Positions 32,301 through 40,844 of a stretch of 64,000 nucleotides of DNA are shown piece by piece. The DNA lies in the NCBI RefSeq assembly GCF_012027495.1, contig NZ_SNUK01000001.1, positions 1-64,000 on the forward strand. The letters are read 5' to 3'. The translations under genes were made by a program, and so were the position numbers. Source of the stretch: Thermococcus sp. JdF3 (GTDB taxonomy: Archaea > Methanobacteriota_B > Thermococci > Thermococcales > Thermococcaceae). The notes beneath the pieces are model-generated. The model was not told the origin of the DNA and did no database searches. It saw nothing but the letters and a program-made list of their open reading frames with translations. Within the stretch, counting starts at the first letter, position 1. Every line of letters begins with the position of its first letter.

Positions 32301-32831
32301 ATGGAGAGGGAACTCAGATACAGACGCGCCTCCTCGTGGGAGTACGATTTAATCCTCCGCGAGGCCGAGAAGTACGGCGAGCTCAGGCACCACTTCTTTG
32401 CCGTGGTTGAGGGGAAGTTCCGCGACGTCTACGCGGTAAACGAAACCCTCTGGGGGGAGCTTGAGAGACTTGAACTCAGGCCCTACGCCTACGGAACCTT
32501 CATCGGCACGATAAAGGTGGACAGAAACCTGGTCGAAAAGTTCTACCCCAACGTCGAGTTCTTCTACTTCGTTGACGTTCTGAAGAACTACGCCGTTCTA
32601 ACACCCAGGGCCGGCTTTCTCTTCACGACAGGTAAGGATGTTCCCAGGAGCGGCGTAAGGAGGTACGACTGGCAGGGTACGAAGAAGCTGGTGATTTACG
32701 ATGATAACGGCGTTGTTCTGGGCATTGGCAGGATAAACCCGGAGAGCAGGGGGAAGTTCCTGCTGAACGTGACCGACATAGGGGAGTTTCTGAGGAGAAA
32801 AAGATGGTCCCGCGTTTTTCATAAATTATAA
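32301..32831 (+). CDS. PUA-domain protein (NIP7-like)
   Basis: A 176-residue protein with the two-part layout of NIP7-type proteins: an alpha/beta N-terminal domain (residues ~1-95) and a C-terminal PUA domain (~96-176) with the RNA-binding signature [15 protein letters not shown] and [20 protein letters not shown] in the first domain fits archaeal NIP7 homologues, which assist assembly of the large ribosomal subunit. Function by family resemblance only. The T-rich sequence after the stop may terminate transcription. Confidence 0.75.
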   Translation: MERELRYRRASSWEYDLILREAEKYGELRHHFFAVVEGKFRDVYAVNETLWGELERLELRPYAYGTFIGTIKVDRNLVEKFYPNVEFFYFVDVLKNYAVLTPRAGFLFTTGKDVPRSGVRRYDWQGTKKLVIYDDNGVVLGIGRINPESRGKFLLNVTDIGEFLRRKRWSRVFHKL

Positions 32832-32869
32832 CTTCTTTGACGAATAAATATTTTTGTTTGCTGGAGAAC

Positions 32870-32878
32870 TTTATATAC
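32870..32878 (+). promoter_or_regulatory. TATA box ahead of the small secreted protein and exporter operon
   Basis: TTTATATAC at 32870-32878 is identical to the TATA box at 3606. Transcription would start near 32900, just before the candidate starts at 32912 and 32918. The following six genes are spaced by 15 bases or overlap, so this may drive the whole unit. Confidence 0.55.
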
Positions 32879-32911
32879 TTTTGGCTATCTACAATACAAT
32901 GAACACCTTGG

Positions 32912-33313
32912 ATGGGGGTGGCACATACGAAAAAGCTCGTAAAACTAAGCTTGCTCCCCTGTCTCGTGAGTTTGGTTTCCATAGCCAGTGTGTCCGCGTG
33001 GACCTCAAAGACCGTCATCCCGTCGTCTGGATGCCGGAGAATGTACGACCACGATGCGGATACCCCTCAGTGGAGCCAAGATGAGTGGGTCTGGGCCAGC
33101 GTCTCTGGATGGCTGAACATCTGCGACGGAAGAATAACCGTCGATACTTCAACCGTGAAACATGTTGCGGACTGGTCCGGTGTCAAGGTGGACAGGTCCG
33201 GGGTACAGAGATACAGGGGAGCCAGGGTTTCTTTCACAAAGATACCCTACGAGAGGTATAACGGCGAGAGGGGAGTGGCTTTTGCATTGATTCCCCACTT
33301 CTACAAGCACTGA
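32912..33313 (+). CDS. Small secreted protein, unknown function
   Basis: A ~131-133-residue protein with a Sec signal peptide (KKLVKLSLLPCLVSLVSIAS then VSAWTS, probable cleavage after VSA) and a mature part of ~105 residues rich in Trp, Tyr, Arg and Val with no membrane segment. Motif-like stretches are DEWVWASVSGWLNICDG and YRGARVSFTKIPYERYNG; two cysteines remain (CRRM, ICDG). No family is recognised. GTG 32918 with GGATGGGG upstream is an alternative start. It sits 15 bases before a five-gene exporter operon, so it could be a substrate or accessory factor of that exporter. Confidence 0.55.
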   Translation: MGVAHTKKLVKLSLLPCLVSLVSIASVSAWTSKTVIPSSGCRRMYDHDADTPQWSQDEWVWASVSGWLNICDGRITVDTSTVKHVADWSGVKVDRSGVQRYRGARVSFTKIPYERYNGERGVAFALIPHFYKH

Positions 33314-33328
33314 CCTGGGTGACGTCGG

Positions 33329-34357
33329 GTGCGGACTAAAATAATGCTAACCTTGTATGTTTTGATTTTTTATCTGGGGGCCACTACAGTATCGGCCACA
33401 GCCCCAGCCTGGCTCACACCCGGGACTTACGCGACCTACGCGGTCGTCGTTCCGAAGGACGCGAGGTTCGGGATAAACAGCGTCATGGTCAAGCTTGACA
33501 TGCTCAACGAGTGCTCCTTTGAGGCGCTCTATCCCTACCTCGTCAAGGCGGAGGGGCGGAACGTCTCGCGGGACGAGAACTACGTTACCGCCCTCTGGCC
33601 AACCGGAACCTCTTACCTCACCTTCAGGGTTCTCTCCGTGGACAACGACACGGCCAAAATCCTCGTCAGGCTTGAGCTCCACGACGTGGCGATTGAAAGG
33701 CCCGACCTCGCGAACGCGAGCGTGCTCGTGCTTTCCGAGGTTCTCACCCTCGACCTGAGAACCGGCATGTACGTTCGCAACGGCACGCCCGCCGGCAGGC
33801 CGAGTTTTTTCATCAACCCCTCCAATCCGCCGGACCCCGGCGCCGTCCTCCTGAACGTCACTGTTCCGGAAGGGGGAACCTGGCTGATGACGGTCAAAAA
33901 CCTTAGCTACTCCCGCTACCGGGGCTTTGAAGTCCTGACACACCTGCGCACCTTCCATCCACCCTTCATCTACCTCGAATCCGACGTGGTGCAGTTCAAC
34001 CTCCACGGCCCGGACTACAGCTTCTCCGGAGGCACGGCCTTTTCGGCCCTCTACGACCCCTCAACCGGTTTGATGATAGCGTCCGACATGTCCTCAACCC
34101 CTCCCGAACTCGTTCTCATGGGCGTGGTTGGCTCCACGATGGAGGACGTGAACGCCTCGCGGGCCCTCCGCAAACTCCTCGCCGAGAACTCCAACAGGCG
34201 CTGGCTCCAGGGCTGGAACCTCTACGCGACCAACGTGGAGTTTCAGGATGAACATCCCTTCGAGAGGCCCGGCAGTCCCCTCGTGTACTACTTTGCCCTC
34301 TCCGTCCTCATAGCCATCGCGGTCGGCATCAGGGACTTTTGGAGGTGGGTTCGATGA
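33329..34357 (+). CDS. Membrane-anchored extracytoplasmic component of an exporter operon
   Basis: A 342-residue protein: signal peptide (IMLTLYVLIFYLGATTVSA), a ~285-residue outer beta-rich domain with many N-glycosylation-type sequons (NVS, NDT, NAS, NVT, NLS) and a C-terminal helix (LVYYFALSVLIAIAVGI) followed by RDFWRWVR, so it is anchored facing out. No family is recognised. It starts at GTG 33329, with GGGTGA upstream; ATG 33344 is an alternative. The stop overlaps the permease ATG. Its place next to ABC subunits suggests an accessory subunit. Confidence 0.65.
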   Translation: MRTKIMLTLYVLIFYLGATTVSATAPAWLTPGTYATYAVVVPKDARFGINSVMVKLDMLNECSFEALYPYLVKAEGRNVSRDENYVTALWPTGTSYLTFRVLSVDNDTAKILVRLELHDVAIERPDLANASVLVLSEVLTLDLRTGMYVRNGTPAGRPSFFINPSNPPDPGAVLLNVTVPEGGTWLMTVKNLSYSRYRGFEVLTHLRTFHPPFIYLESDVVQFNLHGPDYSFSGGTAFSALYDPSTGLMIASDMSSTPPELVLMGVVGSTMEDVNASRALRKLLAENSNRRWLQGWNLYATNVEFQDEHPFERPGSPLVYYFALSVLIAIAVGIRDFWRWVR

Positions 34358-35124
34358 AAATCCTCCGCTGGGAGCTCGAAGACCCGCTCAACCTGGCGGT
34401 TTTCGCCTTCGGCTTCCTCCTCATTGGAACTTCCCTCTTCCTCAGGGGAATTCGGGTCTCAAATCACTTCATGGTATCCCCGCCGAGCGAGGACCTCATC
34501 AGGACTTTCTCCTGGAGAGCCATGGGCATCAGCGTTCCCCTCCTGTCCGATGAAGTTTACACCGCTTTTATGCTAACTGCAGTTCTCCTCTCCTCGCTCG
34601 TCCTGCGGAACGACAGGGACACGCGCTTTGCCCTCTCGCTCTACTCCCTCCCCGTAGAGAGAAAGAGGCTGGTTCTCTCCAAGGTTCTGGCGGTTTTCAT
34701 AGTGCTCTTCACGGCCTCCTTCCTCCCGTTCATTCTGACGGTCACCTACATCTTCGGCGACACCGGGAACTTCCTTCTCACGGCCTTCCTCTCAAAGGGC
34801 CTGCTCCCCCTCTACCTGCTCTACTGGGCTTTGGCCGTTCTCTACGCGGTCGCGGTTTCCTCCCTTGTGGCGTTGATCTCTCCCAACACCTTCGTCTCAA
34901 TAATGGCCGGGCTCGCCCTTCTTTACGTCCCGTACTCCCTGGGAGCATCTTCCCTGCCTCCGGCGGTTCTCAACACGGCGATATTCCACGCCTACACTTC
35001 AGGCGTTTCCCCTTCCGGCTGGCTCTCCGAGCTGGTCTCGTCCGCTTTCCTCTCCTGCGTTCTCCTCCCCGTTTTCCTCATCGCCCTGGCTCTCTACCTC
35101 GCGGAAAGGAGGGATGTCAGGTGA
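34354..35124 (+). CDS. ABC-2 type permease
   Basis: A 256-residue permease with about six helices. The N-terminal amphipathic part MKILRWELEDPLNLAVFAFG precedes the first helix, and FALSLYSLPVERKRLVLSK forms the cytoplasmic coupling region common in ABC-2 exporters. ATG 34354 overlaps the stop of the preceding gene (ATGA), with GGAGGTG upstream, and the stop overlaps the next start. Its ATPase partner is at 35537. Confidence 0.78.
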   Translation: MKILRWELEDPLNLAVFAFGFLLIGTSLFLRGIRVSNHFMVSPPSEDLIRTFSWRAMGISVPLLSDEVYTAFMLTAVLLSSLVLRNDRDTRFALSLYSLPVERKRLVLSKVLAVFIVLFTASFLPFILTVTYIFGDTGNFLLTAFLSKGLLPLYLLYWALAVLYAVAVSSLVALISPNTFVSIMAGLALLYVPYSLGASSLPPAVLNTAIFHAYTSGVSPSGWLSELVSSAFLSCVLLPVFLIALALYLAERRDVR

Positions 35125-35540
35125 GGTTCATCAGGCTCATCCTCTTCCTCGTCGCGGCCTTCACGCTGGTGACGCTCGCCGTTCAGCACGTTGAGCTCTC
35201 AAAGCCCTACTCGGACTTCGCAGTGGAGGCATCGTGTGCTGTCGTCCCTTCCGCAAGGGTTCTTGTCCTCAACATGAACGGTCAGGGCAACTACTCGGTG
35301 GCTTTCTACGACCCGGTCGAGGGCAGGGTCATCTACTCCTCCTCCCTCCCTGGCCCGGGGAGGGCGGTCGTGGAGTTCAACCATTCCGGCCCCTACTGCG
35401 TTCTCGTTTCCTCGGAGGCACCGGCTTCCGTGGCAATCTCCGGCCGGGAGGGCTACCCGTCTTCGAGGGCCCTATCAATTGAGTACCTCGTGGGCGGCAC
35501 CTCGGCGCTCCTCTTCGCCCTCCTGGGGGTGAGGAGATGA
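35121..35540 (+). CDS. Small membrane protein of the exporter operon, 139 aa
   Basis: An N-terminal helix (LILFLVAAFTLVTLAVQHV), an outer beta domain (SARVLVLNMNGQGNYSVAF, HSGPYCVLVSSEAP) with two cysteines (EASCAVV and GPYCVLV) that could pair, and a C-terminal helix (YLVGGTSALLFALLGV). No family recognised. GTG 35121 overlaps the permease stop and follows GGAGGG; its stop overlaps the ATPase start. Probably a subunit of the same exporter. Confidence 0.62.
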   Translation: MRFIRLILFLVAAFTLVTLAVQHVELSKPYSDFAVEASCAVVPSARVLVLNMNGQGNYSVAFYDPVEGRVIYSSSLPGPGRAVVEFNHSGPYCVLVSSEAPASVAISGREGYPSSRALSIEYLVGGTSALLFALLGVRR

Positions 35541-36193
35541 TAATCCGTGCAAAGCACCTCACGAAGCGCTTCGGCCACGTAATCGCGCTCGACTCGGTGA
35601 GCGTTGGAATCGGCGAGGGCGTCACCCTGATCCTCGGGCCCAACGGTGGGGGCAAGAGCACGTTCCTGAACCTCTGCGCCGGAACTTACAGGCCGACGGC
35701 CGGGACGGTCAGGGTGTTCGGTGGCGACCCGTGGGCCGATGAGAAGGTTAGGGCAAGGTTCGGCGTCTCCTTCGACCCGCCGGCCCTTCCGAGACATAGA
35801 ACGGGCCGCGAGTGGCTTGAGTTCCTGGCCGAAATCCGCGGGGGTTCAATCTCCGATATCGTTGAGGCTTTCTCCCTTGGGGGCTTTCTCGAGAGGAGGA
35901 TTTCAACTTACTCGGCCGGCATGGCGAAGCGCCTGAGCATAGCCTCGGCCTTCGTTGGGGAGCCGGAGCTCGTTCTGCTGGATGAGCCGCTCGCGAACCT
36001 TGACTTTGACGCGATACCCGAAATTGCCGGCCTGCTGAGGCGTTTTGCCTCCGAGGGCGTCTCGATGGTTGCCGTTTCCCACATATGGAAGCCCTTCGTC
36101 GAGTTCGCCGACAGGGCAGTCGTTATAGCTGGAGGGGAGGTGAAGCTCGATGGTGATGTTGAGGAGGTTGTTTCTGCTCTCAGTCTTATTTAG
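35537..36193 (+). CDS. ABC transporter ATP-binding protein
   Basis: A compact 218-residue ATPase: Walker A GPNGGGKST (34-42), signature YSAGMAKR (~125-132), Walker B LVLLDEP (~145-151) and a switch His in AVSHIW. It lacks the C-terminal extension found in the ATPases at 1-440 and 28054. It overlaps the preceding gene by four bases and the following PEGA gene by 44 bases, so expression is tightly coupled. Confidence 0.92.
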   Translation: MIIRAKHLTKRFGHVIALDSVSVGIGEGVTLILGPNGGGKSTFLNLCAGTYRPTAGTVRVFGGDPWADEKVRARFGVSFDPPALPRHRTGREWLEFLAEIRGGSISDIVEAFSLGGFLERRISTYSAGMAKRLSIASAFVGEPELVLLDEPLANLDFDAIPEIAGLLRRFASEGVSMVAVSHIWKPFVEFADRAVVIAGGEVKLDGDVEEVVSALSLI

Positions 36194-37772
36194 CATGCTG
36201 TTCGTGCCTTTCGCGTCCCCAACGCCGGTTCTCTTTGAATTTGGTGGTCAAGTAAAGGTTGGGGATTTAAACGCGACTGCTCCGACCGTGCTGAACCTGA
36301 GCGCCGGCAGGTGGCCGGTTGAGCTGTCCGTCGGGAACGTCACCTTCATCTTTAACCTGAGCGTTGGCGATGCGCCCCTCGTGGTGGAGGTGAACGGGTC
36401 CCTTCTGAACGAATCCCTGGGCGGCTTCTCGACCGCGACCGTTTTCTTGGGGGGAAGAAAAGTCCCCACGCCGGAGTCCGAGGAAACACCATGTATACCT
36501 GCCCCCAACTGGACCGCTGGGGAAGGTGTGGACTCAGCGATGGGGCCATCAAAGCCCGTCCCGATGGAAACGGTTCTCTTCGCATCGTGCCGCGTGAGGG
36601 ACTACCTCCTCCTTCCCAGCGGCCTTCCGGTGGTTGCCGAGTACGCAGGAGTTAAAAAATACTGCCTCGTCAAAATTTCGGCAAGTGAAGGCGGCTGGAG
36701 CTCCTACGGCGGCTGCTCCCGCCGGCCCATTGGGAGCGCGGTGGTTCCTCTCCCCGTGAGAATCCTCTCGAGACCGGCCAACGCCACCGTTTACGTCAAC
36801 GACTTTCACCTTTTCGGGGAGTGGTTTACCCCGATGAGGCTCTACCTTCCATTTACCTCCGAGCTGAGCTCGTACAACGTCTCGCTCGGCGCCAACGGCT
36901 ACCCCTTTGTCTCCGGCGTCGTGGTTTCCGCCGGGGGGAACATCACCCTTCACGCTGACCTCTCAGCGCTGTCGCGGGCGGTTTCGGTTCATCCGGAGGC
37001 CGGAACCCTCAAAGTCTCGACGAGGCCCTCCAACGCAAGTCTGGCGATTTTTGCGGGAAATCGGAAGGTTTTCTCCGGCAGGAGTCCGCTCAGGCTGGCC
37101 CTTCCTGCGGGTACCTATACCGTCAGCGCTTCCCTCGCCGGCTACGGAGGCGTCGTGAAGAACGTGACGGTTCCGGCCAACGGAAGCGTCTCGCTGAACC
37201 TGACCCTTAGCCCCCTGCCGGCTGAGCTCAACGTTGCCACGGTTCCTCCGGGAGCGGAGGTGAGGGTCGGGAACAGAACGTGCACCTCTCCCTGCTCCCT
37301 GAACCTGACTGCCGGTGTTTACAACGTTTCGGCCTCCCTTCGGGGCTACCTTCCAAATTCCACTCTTGTTCTACTGTCCCCGGGGGATTTACGGAACATT
37401 TCACTGCGGCTCGTACGGAGGCCTATCCTCAGAATCCTAACGTCGCCAGCAGGTGCCACCGTCACGGTTGGCGAAAAGAGGTGTGTCACACCCTGCAACA
37501 TCTCCCTGATACCGGGTAACTACAGTGTGACCGTGGAGAAAGAAGGTTACGAGAAAGTCTTTCTCATGGTTTCCCTTCACGTTGGTGACGTGACCATGGT
37601 TAATGTTTCCCTGAGGGAAAGGCTTCCCCTCACGTCGTCATCCGAAACGGCCTCTCATGAAACCACCGGGACGGTGCCACGGTCTGTGGGGGGAGATTGG
37701 GAACCAGTGCTGGCAGTTCTTGCATTGCTAATTGTTGCGGCTCTGTTTATTAAAATACGGAGGGGAGGCTAA
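36150..37772 (+). CDS. Extracytoplasmic PEGA-repeat protein with C-terminal anchor
   Basis: A 540-residue exported protein: signal peptide (RRLFLLSVLFSMLFVPFAS), an outer domain of ~250 residues, then three tandem PEGA units (each opening with a P-x-[GN]-A element as in STRPSNASLAIFAGN, TVPPGAEVRVGN, TSPAGATVTVGE and closing with a GY motif such as ASLAGYGG, ASLRGYLP, EKEGYEK), a Ser/Thr linker and a C-terminal helix (VLAVLALLIVAALFI). Units two and three carry a CxxPC pair (CTSPC, CVTPC). PEGA domains are thought to contact envelope polymers. GGAGGTGA precedes ATG 36150. Last gene of the exporter operon. Confidence 0.78.
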   Translation: MVMLRRLFLLSVLFSMLFVPFASPTPVLFEFGGQVKVGDLNATAPTVLNLSAGRWPVELSVGNVTFIFNLSVGDAPLVVEVNGSLLNESLGGFSTATVFLGGRKVPTPESEETPCIPAPNWTAGEGVDSAMGPSKPVPMETVLFASCRVRDYLLLPSGLPVVAEYAGVKKYCLVKISASEGGWSSYGGCSRRPIGSAVVPLPVRILSRPANATVYVNDFHLFGEWFTPMRLYLPFTSELSSYNVSLGANGYPFVSGVVVSAGGNITLHADLSALSRAVSVHPEAGTLKVSTRPSNASLAIFAGNRKVFSGRSPLRLALPAGTYTVSASLAGYGGVVKNVTVPANGSVSLNLTLSPLPAELNVATVPPGAEVRVGNRTCTSPCSLNLTAGVYNVSASLRGYLPNSTLVLLSPGDLRNISLRLVRRPILRILTSPAGATVTVGEKRCVTPCNISLIPGNYSVTVEKEGYEKVFLMVSLHVGDVTMVNVSLRERLPLTSSSETASHETTGTVPRSVGGDWEPVLAVLALLIVAALFIKIRRGG

Positions 37773-37806
37773 TCCTGAGTCGGAACAGTTCCCTAATTCC
37801 CCGTAA

Positions 37807-37817
37807 CTTTTTTAAGG
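37807..37817 (+). promoter_or_regulatory. TATA-like element for the KaiC-like gene
   Basis: CTTTTTTAAGG at 37807-37817 lies about 60 bases upstream of ATG 37873; GGGGTGAT at the ribosome site follows in the leader. Confidence 0.4.
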
Positions 37818-37872
37818 TCATGCCCCCATGAACTAATTGATAACAAAAAGTAACTAAAGGGGGTGATGCCCG

Positions 37873-38619
37873 ATGGTGGGGAGGGTGAGAACGGGCATCC
37901 CCGGGATGGACGAGGTTCTCCACGGAGGGATTCCGGAGAGGAACGTGGTTCTTCTCAGCGGCGGGCCGGGGACAGGAAAGACCATATTCAGCCAGCAGTT
38001 TCTGTGGAGCGGGCTTCAGAACGGCGAGCCCGGCATATACGTAGCACTGGAGGAGCACCCGGTTCAGGTTAGGCAGAATATGGCCGGGTTCGGCTGGGAC
38101 GTGCGGAAGTACGAGGGGGAAGGCCTGTTTGCGATGGTGGACGCGTTCACAGCGGGTGTGGGAAAGAGCAGGGAGTACGGGAGGTACATCGTCCACGACC
38201 TGACGGATATCAGAGAGTTCATAGACGTCCTGAGAACGGCTATCAAGGACATCGGCGCCAGGAGAGTGGTGATAGACTCCGTCACTACCCTCTACATTAA
38301 CAAGCCCGCGATGGCAAGGAGCGTGGTCATGCAGCTCAAGCGCGTTCTGGCAGGCCTCGGAGTTACGGGCATACTCGTGAGCCAGATAAGCGTTGGTGAG
38401 CGCGGCTTTGGAGGGCCGGGCGTTGAGCACGGTGTTGATGGCATAATAAGGCTCGACCTCGACGAGATTGACGGCGAGCTGAAGCGCTCGCTGATAGTCT
38501 GGAAGATGCGCGGAACTAGTCACAGCATGAGGAGGCACCCCTTCGAGATAACGGACAGGGGAATCGTCGTTTACCCGGACAGGGTTCTCATGAGGAAAAC
38601 AGTTGTGGAGCTCGATTAA
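37873..38619 (+). CDS. KaiC/RadA-like RecA-superfamily ATPase
   Basis: A 248-residue single-domain ATPase of the KaiC-like archaeal group. Walker A is GGPGTGKT (residues 30-37), preceded by the [19 protein letters not shown] element typical of this family; Walker B ends [13 protein letters not shown] and [11 protein letters not shown] follows as the sensor strand. The protein lacks the second ATPase domain of KaiC. These ATPases often pair with signalling or DNA-binding proteins; here an HTH/coiled-coil protein follows 20 bases downstream. Role unknown. Confidence 0.85.
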   Translation: MVGRVRTGIPGMDEVLHGGIPERNVVLLSGGPGTGKTIFSQQFLWSGLQNGEPGIYVALEEHPVQVRQNMAGFGWDVRKYEGEGLFAMVDAFTAGVGKSREYGRYIVHDLTDIREFIDVLRTAIKDIGARRVVIDSVTTLYINKPAMARSVVMQLKRVLAGLGVTGILVSQISVGERGFGGPGVEHGVDGIIRLDLDEIDGELKRSLIVWKMRGTSHSMRRHPFEITDRGIVVYPDRVLMRKTVVELD

Positions 38620-38639
38620 AAACGGGAGGGGGTGAGAGA

Positions 38640-39164
38640 ATGGAGGTCCCGCTGAACCCCCTCGGGAGGGAGGAGATACACAGGCTTGAGAGCGTGCTCC
38701 TATTCGCTACCCTCTTCAGACCGGAGGTCATAGGGCTGATTAAGGATCCGGCAGAGAGGCTGACCTGGGTGGACAGCCTTGCCGTTGCCGCTGGAGCCAT
38801 AGCGAGGGAGAAGGCGGGAATGACAGTAAGTGAAATCGCGGAGGAACTCGGCAGGACTGAGGCAACGATAAGGAAGCACCTAAAGGGCGAGACCAAGGCC
38901 GGTCAGCTCGTCAGGGAGACCTACGAGCTCATAAAGCGGGGCAGGCTCGACGAACTGGTCAGAAACATTGAGGTCCTTGCCGAAGGCGGCCGACCGGCTG
39001 GGCTTGAGGAGTGTGAGAAGCTTAGGAGGGAGAACGAGGAGCTTAGGGAGCGAATCATGGCCCTTGAGGAAAAGAACCGCGAGCTGGTTGCGAAGCTCGA
39101 GAACGTCAAGAGAATACTGGACGATGCATTGGACAGGGTAAAAGATATAGAAAAGCTTCTATGA
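38640..39164 (+). CDS. HTH and coiled-coil protein, likely partner of the KaiC-like ATPase
   Basis: A 174-residue protein: an N-terminal helical part (residues 1-55), a helix-turn-helix (MTVSEIAEELGRTEATIRKH, about 61-80) and a C-terminal coiled coil from ~118 (EECEKLRRENEELRERI, then LEEKNRELVAKLENVK). The layout fits a dimeric DNA-binding regulator. It is co-directional with, and close to, the KaiC-like gene. A regulatory pair in which the ATPase controls DNA binding is plausible; no target site is known. Confidence 0.72.
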   Translation: MEVPLNPLGREEIHRLESVLLFATLFRPEVIGLIKDPAERLTWVDSLAVAAGAIAREKAGMTVSEIAEELGRTEATIRKHLKGETKAGQLVRETYELIKRGRLDELVRNIEVLAEGGRPAGLEECEKLRRENEELRERIMALEEKNRELVAKLENVKRILDDALDRVKDIEKLL

Positions 39165-39170
39165 GGCCTC

Positions 39171-39596
39171 TTATCCCTTCCCGTTCTTTCTGAGGGCCTC
39201 TTCCCACGTCATTATCATGTGGGTGTAGGTGTCGTCGTCCTCCTCTATTCCGCGCTTTATCTCCGAGACGTGGGCGTATTTGGCCTTGAACTGCTCGAGT
39301 ATGTAATCGACGGCCTTCTCCGGGTCGGCCTTGGTGCCGCAGGTGTAGACGTCCAGGGCGGCATAGCCCCTCTCTGGCCAGGTGTGGACCGAGATGTGGC
39401 TTTCAGCGACTATGACGACGCCGCTGACGCCGGTCGGCGAGAATTTGAAGAAGTAGCTTGACTTGACCTCCATGTTGCCCACTTTAGCCGCGTCGAGGAA
39501 TATCTGCCTTATTCTGTCAGCGTCACCTAGAACCTCAGGATCGCAACCGGCGGCCTCAACAACGTAGTGGAACCCGATGGTCTCTATCTCGCTCAT
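39171..39596 (-). CDS. speH: S-adenosylmethionine decarboxylase proenzyme
   Basis: A 141-residue proenzyme of the small prokaryotic class. Self-cleavage before Ser66 in AESHISVHTWPE would create the pyruvoyl cofactor; the conserved His in SVHTWPERG and Cys in DVYTCG are also present. The enzyme makes decarboxylated SAM for aminopropylated polyamines, which are abundant in hyperthermophiles. It converges with the HTH gene upstream and has its own upstream region in the following gap. Confidence 0.95.
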   Translation of the reverse strand: MSEIETIGFHYVVEAAGCDPEVLGDADRIRQIFLDAAKVGNMEVKSSYFFKFSPTGVSGVVIVAESHISVHTWPERGYAALDVYTCGTKADPEKAVDYILEQFKAKYAHVSEIKRGIEEDDDTYTHMIMTWEEALRKNGKG

Positions 39597-39865
39597 GGTC
39601 TCTCACCTCTTGTTGCTCCTATTACGTACCCTTTTTAAAGTTAAGCCCTTGAGCGGGGAACTATGGGCGGGCCGTTCTGCCGTTGAACTGCTCTGAATTG
39701 GCCTGGAATGCATTGAACTGCTAAATTCTGGCTGTTATCGAAATTTTCCGAAAGCTCCTGGGGGATTGGGCTTAGTCCCGATTTGAAGGCTATTTCATGA
39801 ATTAAGCCCCCTCTCCGCCCCCGTTTGGTCTGCTCATCGCTGGCCATTTTCAGGCATGAACCACT

Positions 39866-39876
39866 AATTTTAAAAC
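39866..39876 (+). promoter_or_regulatory. TATA-like element for secF-secD-trkA
   Basis: AATTTTAAAAC at 39866-39876 lies about 55-60 bases before ATG 39930. Transcription would start near 39900, between the two copies of the direct repeat at 39887-39918. Confidence 0.4.
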
Positions 39877-39886
39877 TCATGCTTCC

Positions 39887-39918
39887 AACTAACGACAAGT
39901 TTTGCAAAAACTAACGAC
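39887..39918. repeat. Direct repeat pair with 22-base period upstream of secF
   Basis: AACTAACGAC occurs at 39887-39896 and 39909-39918, a period of 22 bases (two DNA turns), with AAGTTTTGCAAA between. The second copy ends just before the ribosome site GGGGTGA. Phased repeats over a start site look like an operator for a dimeric regulator. Confidence 0.4.
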
Positions 39919-39929
39919 GGGGTGAAGCT

Positions 39930-40844
39930 ATGTCGAAGCCTAAAACCAAGGGGAAGCCCACGGCCGGCGATGCCGTCAGGGCGAAGAAACAAAAAAGATT
40001 GAGCGTTTTGGCTCAGATGGAATACAGGAAGATGATCCTGTACCCACTGATGGTATTCCTAGTAGCTCTGATCCTTCTCGCGGTTAACTTCCCCACGCTT
40101 GGAATAGACCTCCAGGGTGGTGTGGTCGTCACCGCCTATGGAATCGATGCGAACCCCGATGAGCTCGCCAAGACCCTGAGCGCCCAGCTTGGGGCTGACG
40201 TGAGAGTCGAGAGCTTCACCAGCGTTGATACCAGCGGCATCAGGGTCTACGCTCCCGTCGGTACCGATCCAGCGGAGATAATAATGATACTGAAGCACGA
40301 CTATCCAAACGCGGAGTACACCCACAGTGAGGTTCAGCCCACCTTCGGTAAAATCGCCCAGCAGCAGGGCATCAGGGCCCTTGTCTTCGCGTTCCTTGCA
40401 ATGGCGGTGGTGGTCTTCCTGTTCTTCAGGAACCTCGTGCCGTCAATGACGATAATATTTTCCGCCCTCTCGGACATGGCAATAGCCGTCGCCCTCATGG
40501 GGCTCTTTGGCATCGAGCTGACAACGGCCACGATAGCGGCTCTGCTCATGCTCATAGGTTACACCGTTGACAGCAACATCCTCCTGACCACCAAACTCCT
40601 CCGGAGGAAGGAGGACACGCTTGACGAGGCGTATCTCAGCGCGGTCTCCACAGGATTCACGATGAGCACCACCACCCTCGGTGCCCTGCTCGTGCTCTGG
40701 ATCATATCCACCAGCCAGACCATCGACAACATAGCCATCGTCCTCATCTTCGGTCTGCTCGCCGACTTCATGAACACATGGGTTCTTAACGCCGGCGTGC
40801 TGAAGTGGTACCTCTCAAACCCGGCAAGGGGTGGTAGCGAATGA
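39930..40844 (+). CDS. secF: Protein-export membrane protein SecF
   Basis: A 304-residue protein with a basic cytoplasmic start (SKPKTKGKPTAGDAVRAKKQ), six helices and the D1-type signature LGIDLQGGVVVTAYG after helix 1. FSALSDMAIAVALMGLFGIE and LLMLIGYTVDSNILLTTKLL carry the conserved Asp and Gly positions of the SecF core. With SecD it forms a membrane complex that assists export in archaea, which lack SecA. GGGGTGA precedes the ATG. Its stop overlaps secD by four bases. Confidence 0.95.
   Translation: MSKPKTKGKPTAGDAVRAKKQKRLSVLAQMEYRKMILYPLMVFLVALILLAVNFPTLGIDLQGGVVVTAYGIDANPDELAKTLSAQLGADVRVESFTSVDTSGIRVYAPVGTDPAEIIMILKHDYPNAEYTHSEVQPTFGKIAQQQGIRALVFAFLAMAVVVFLFFRNLVPSMTIIFSALSDMAIAVALMGLFGIELTTATIAALLMLIGYTVDSNILLTTKLLRRKEDTLDEAYLSAVSTGFTMSTTTLGALLVLWIISTSQTIDNIAIVLIFGLLADFMNTWVLNAGVLKWYLSNPARGGSE

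Larger units (their letters stand above)
39597..39929. other. 333-base intergenic region
   Basis: No convincing gene. It contains a 10-base direct repeat TTGAACTGCT (around 39684 and 39712), a possible TATA (AATTTTAAAAC at 39866-39876) and the repeat pair before secF described separately. A short minus-strand frame at 39641-39907 is not supported by a ribosome site or domain. It could hold a small RNA or a degraded repeat. Confidence 0.4.

Noticed and set aside
32854-33084. Alternative frame overlapping the small secreted protein
   Set aside because: Lacks a signal peptide and ribosome site; the frame at 32912 has both a signal peptide and continuity to the next gene.
39641-39907. Minus-strand frame of 88 codons in the gap before secF
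   Set aside because: No ribosome site, no domain, no membrane or coil pattern; it runs through the promoter region of secF.
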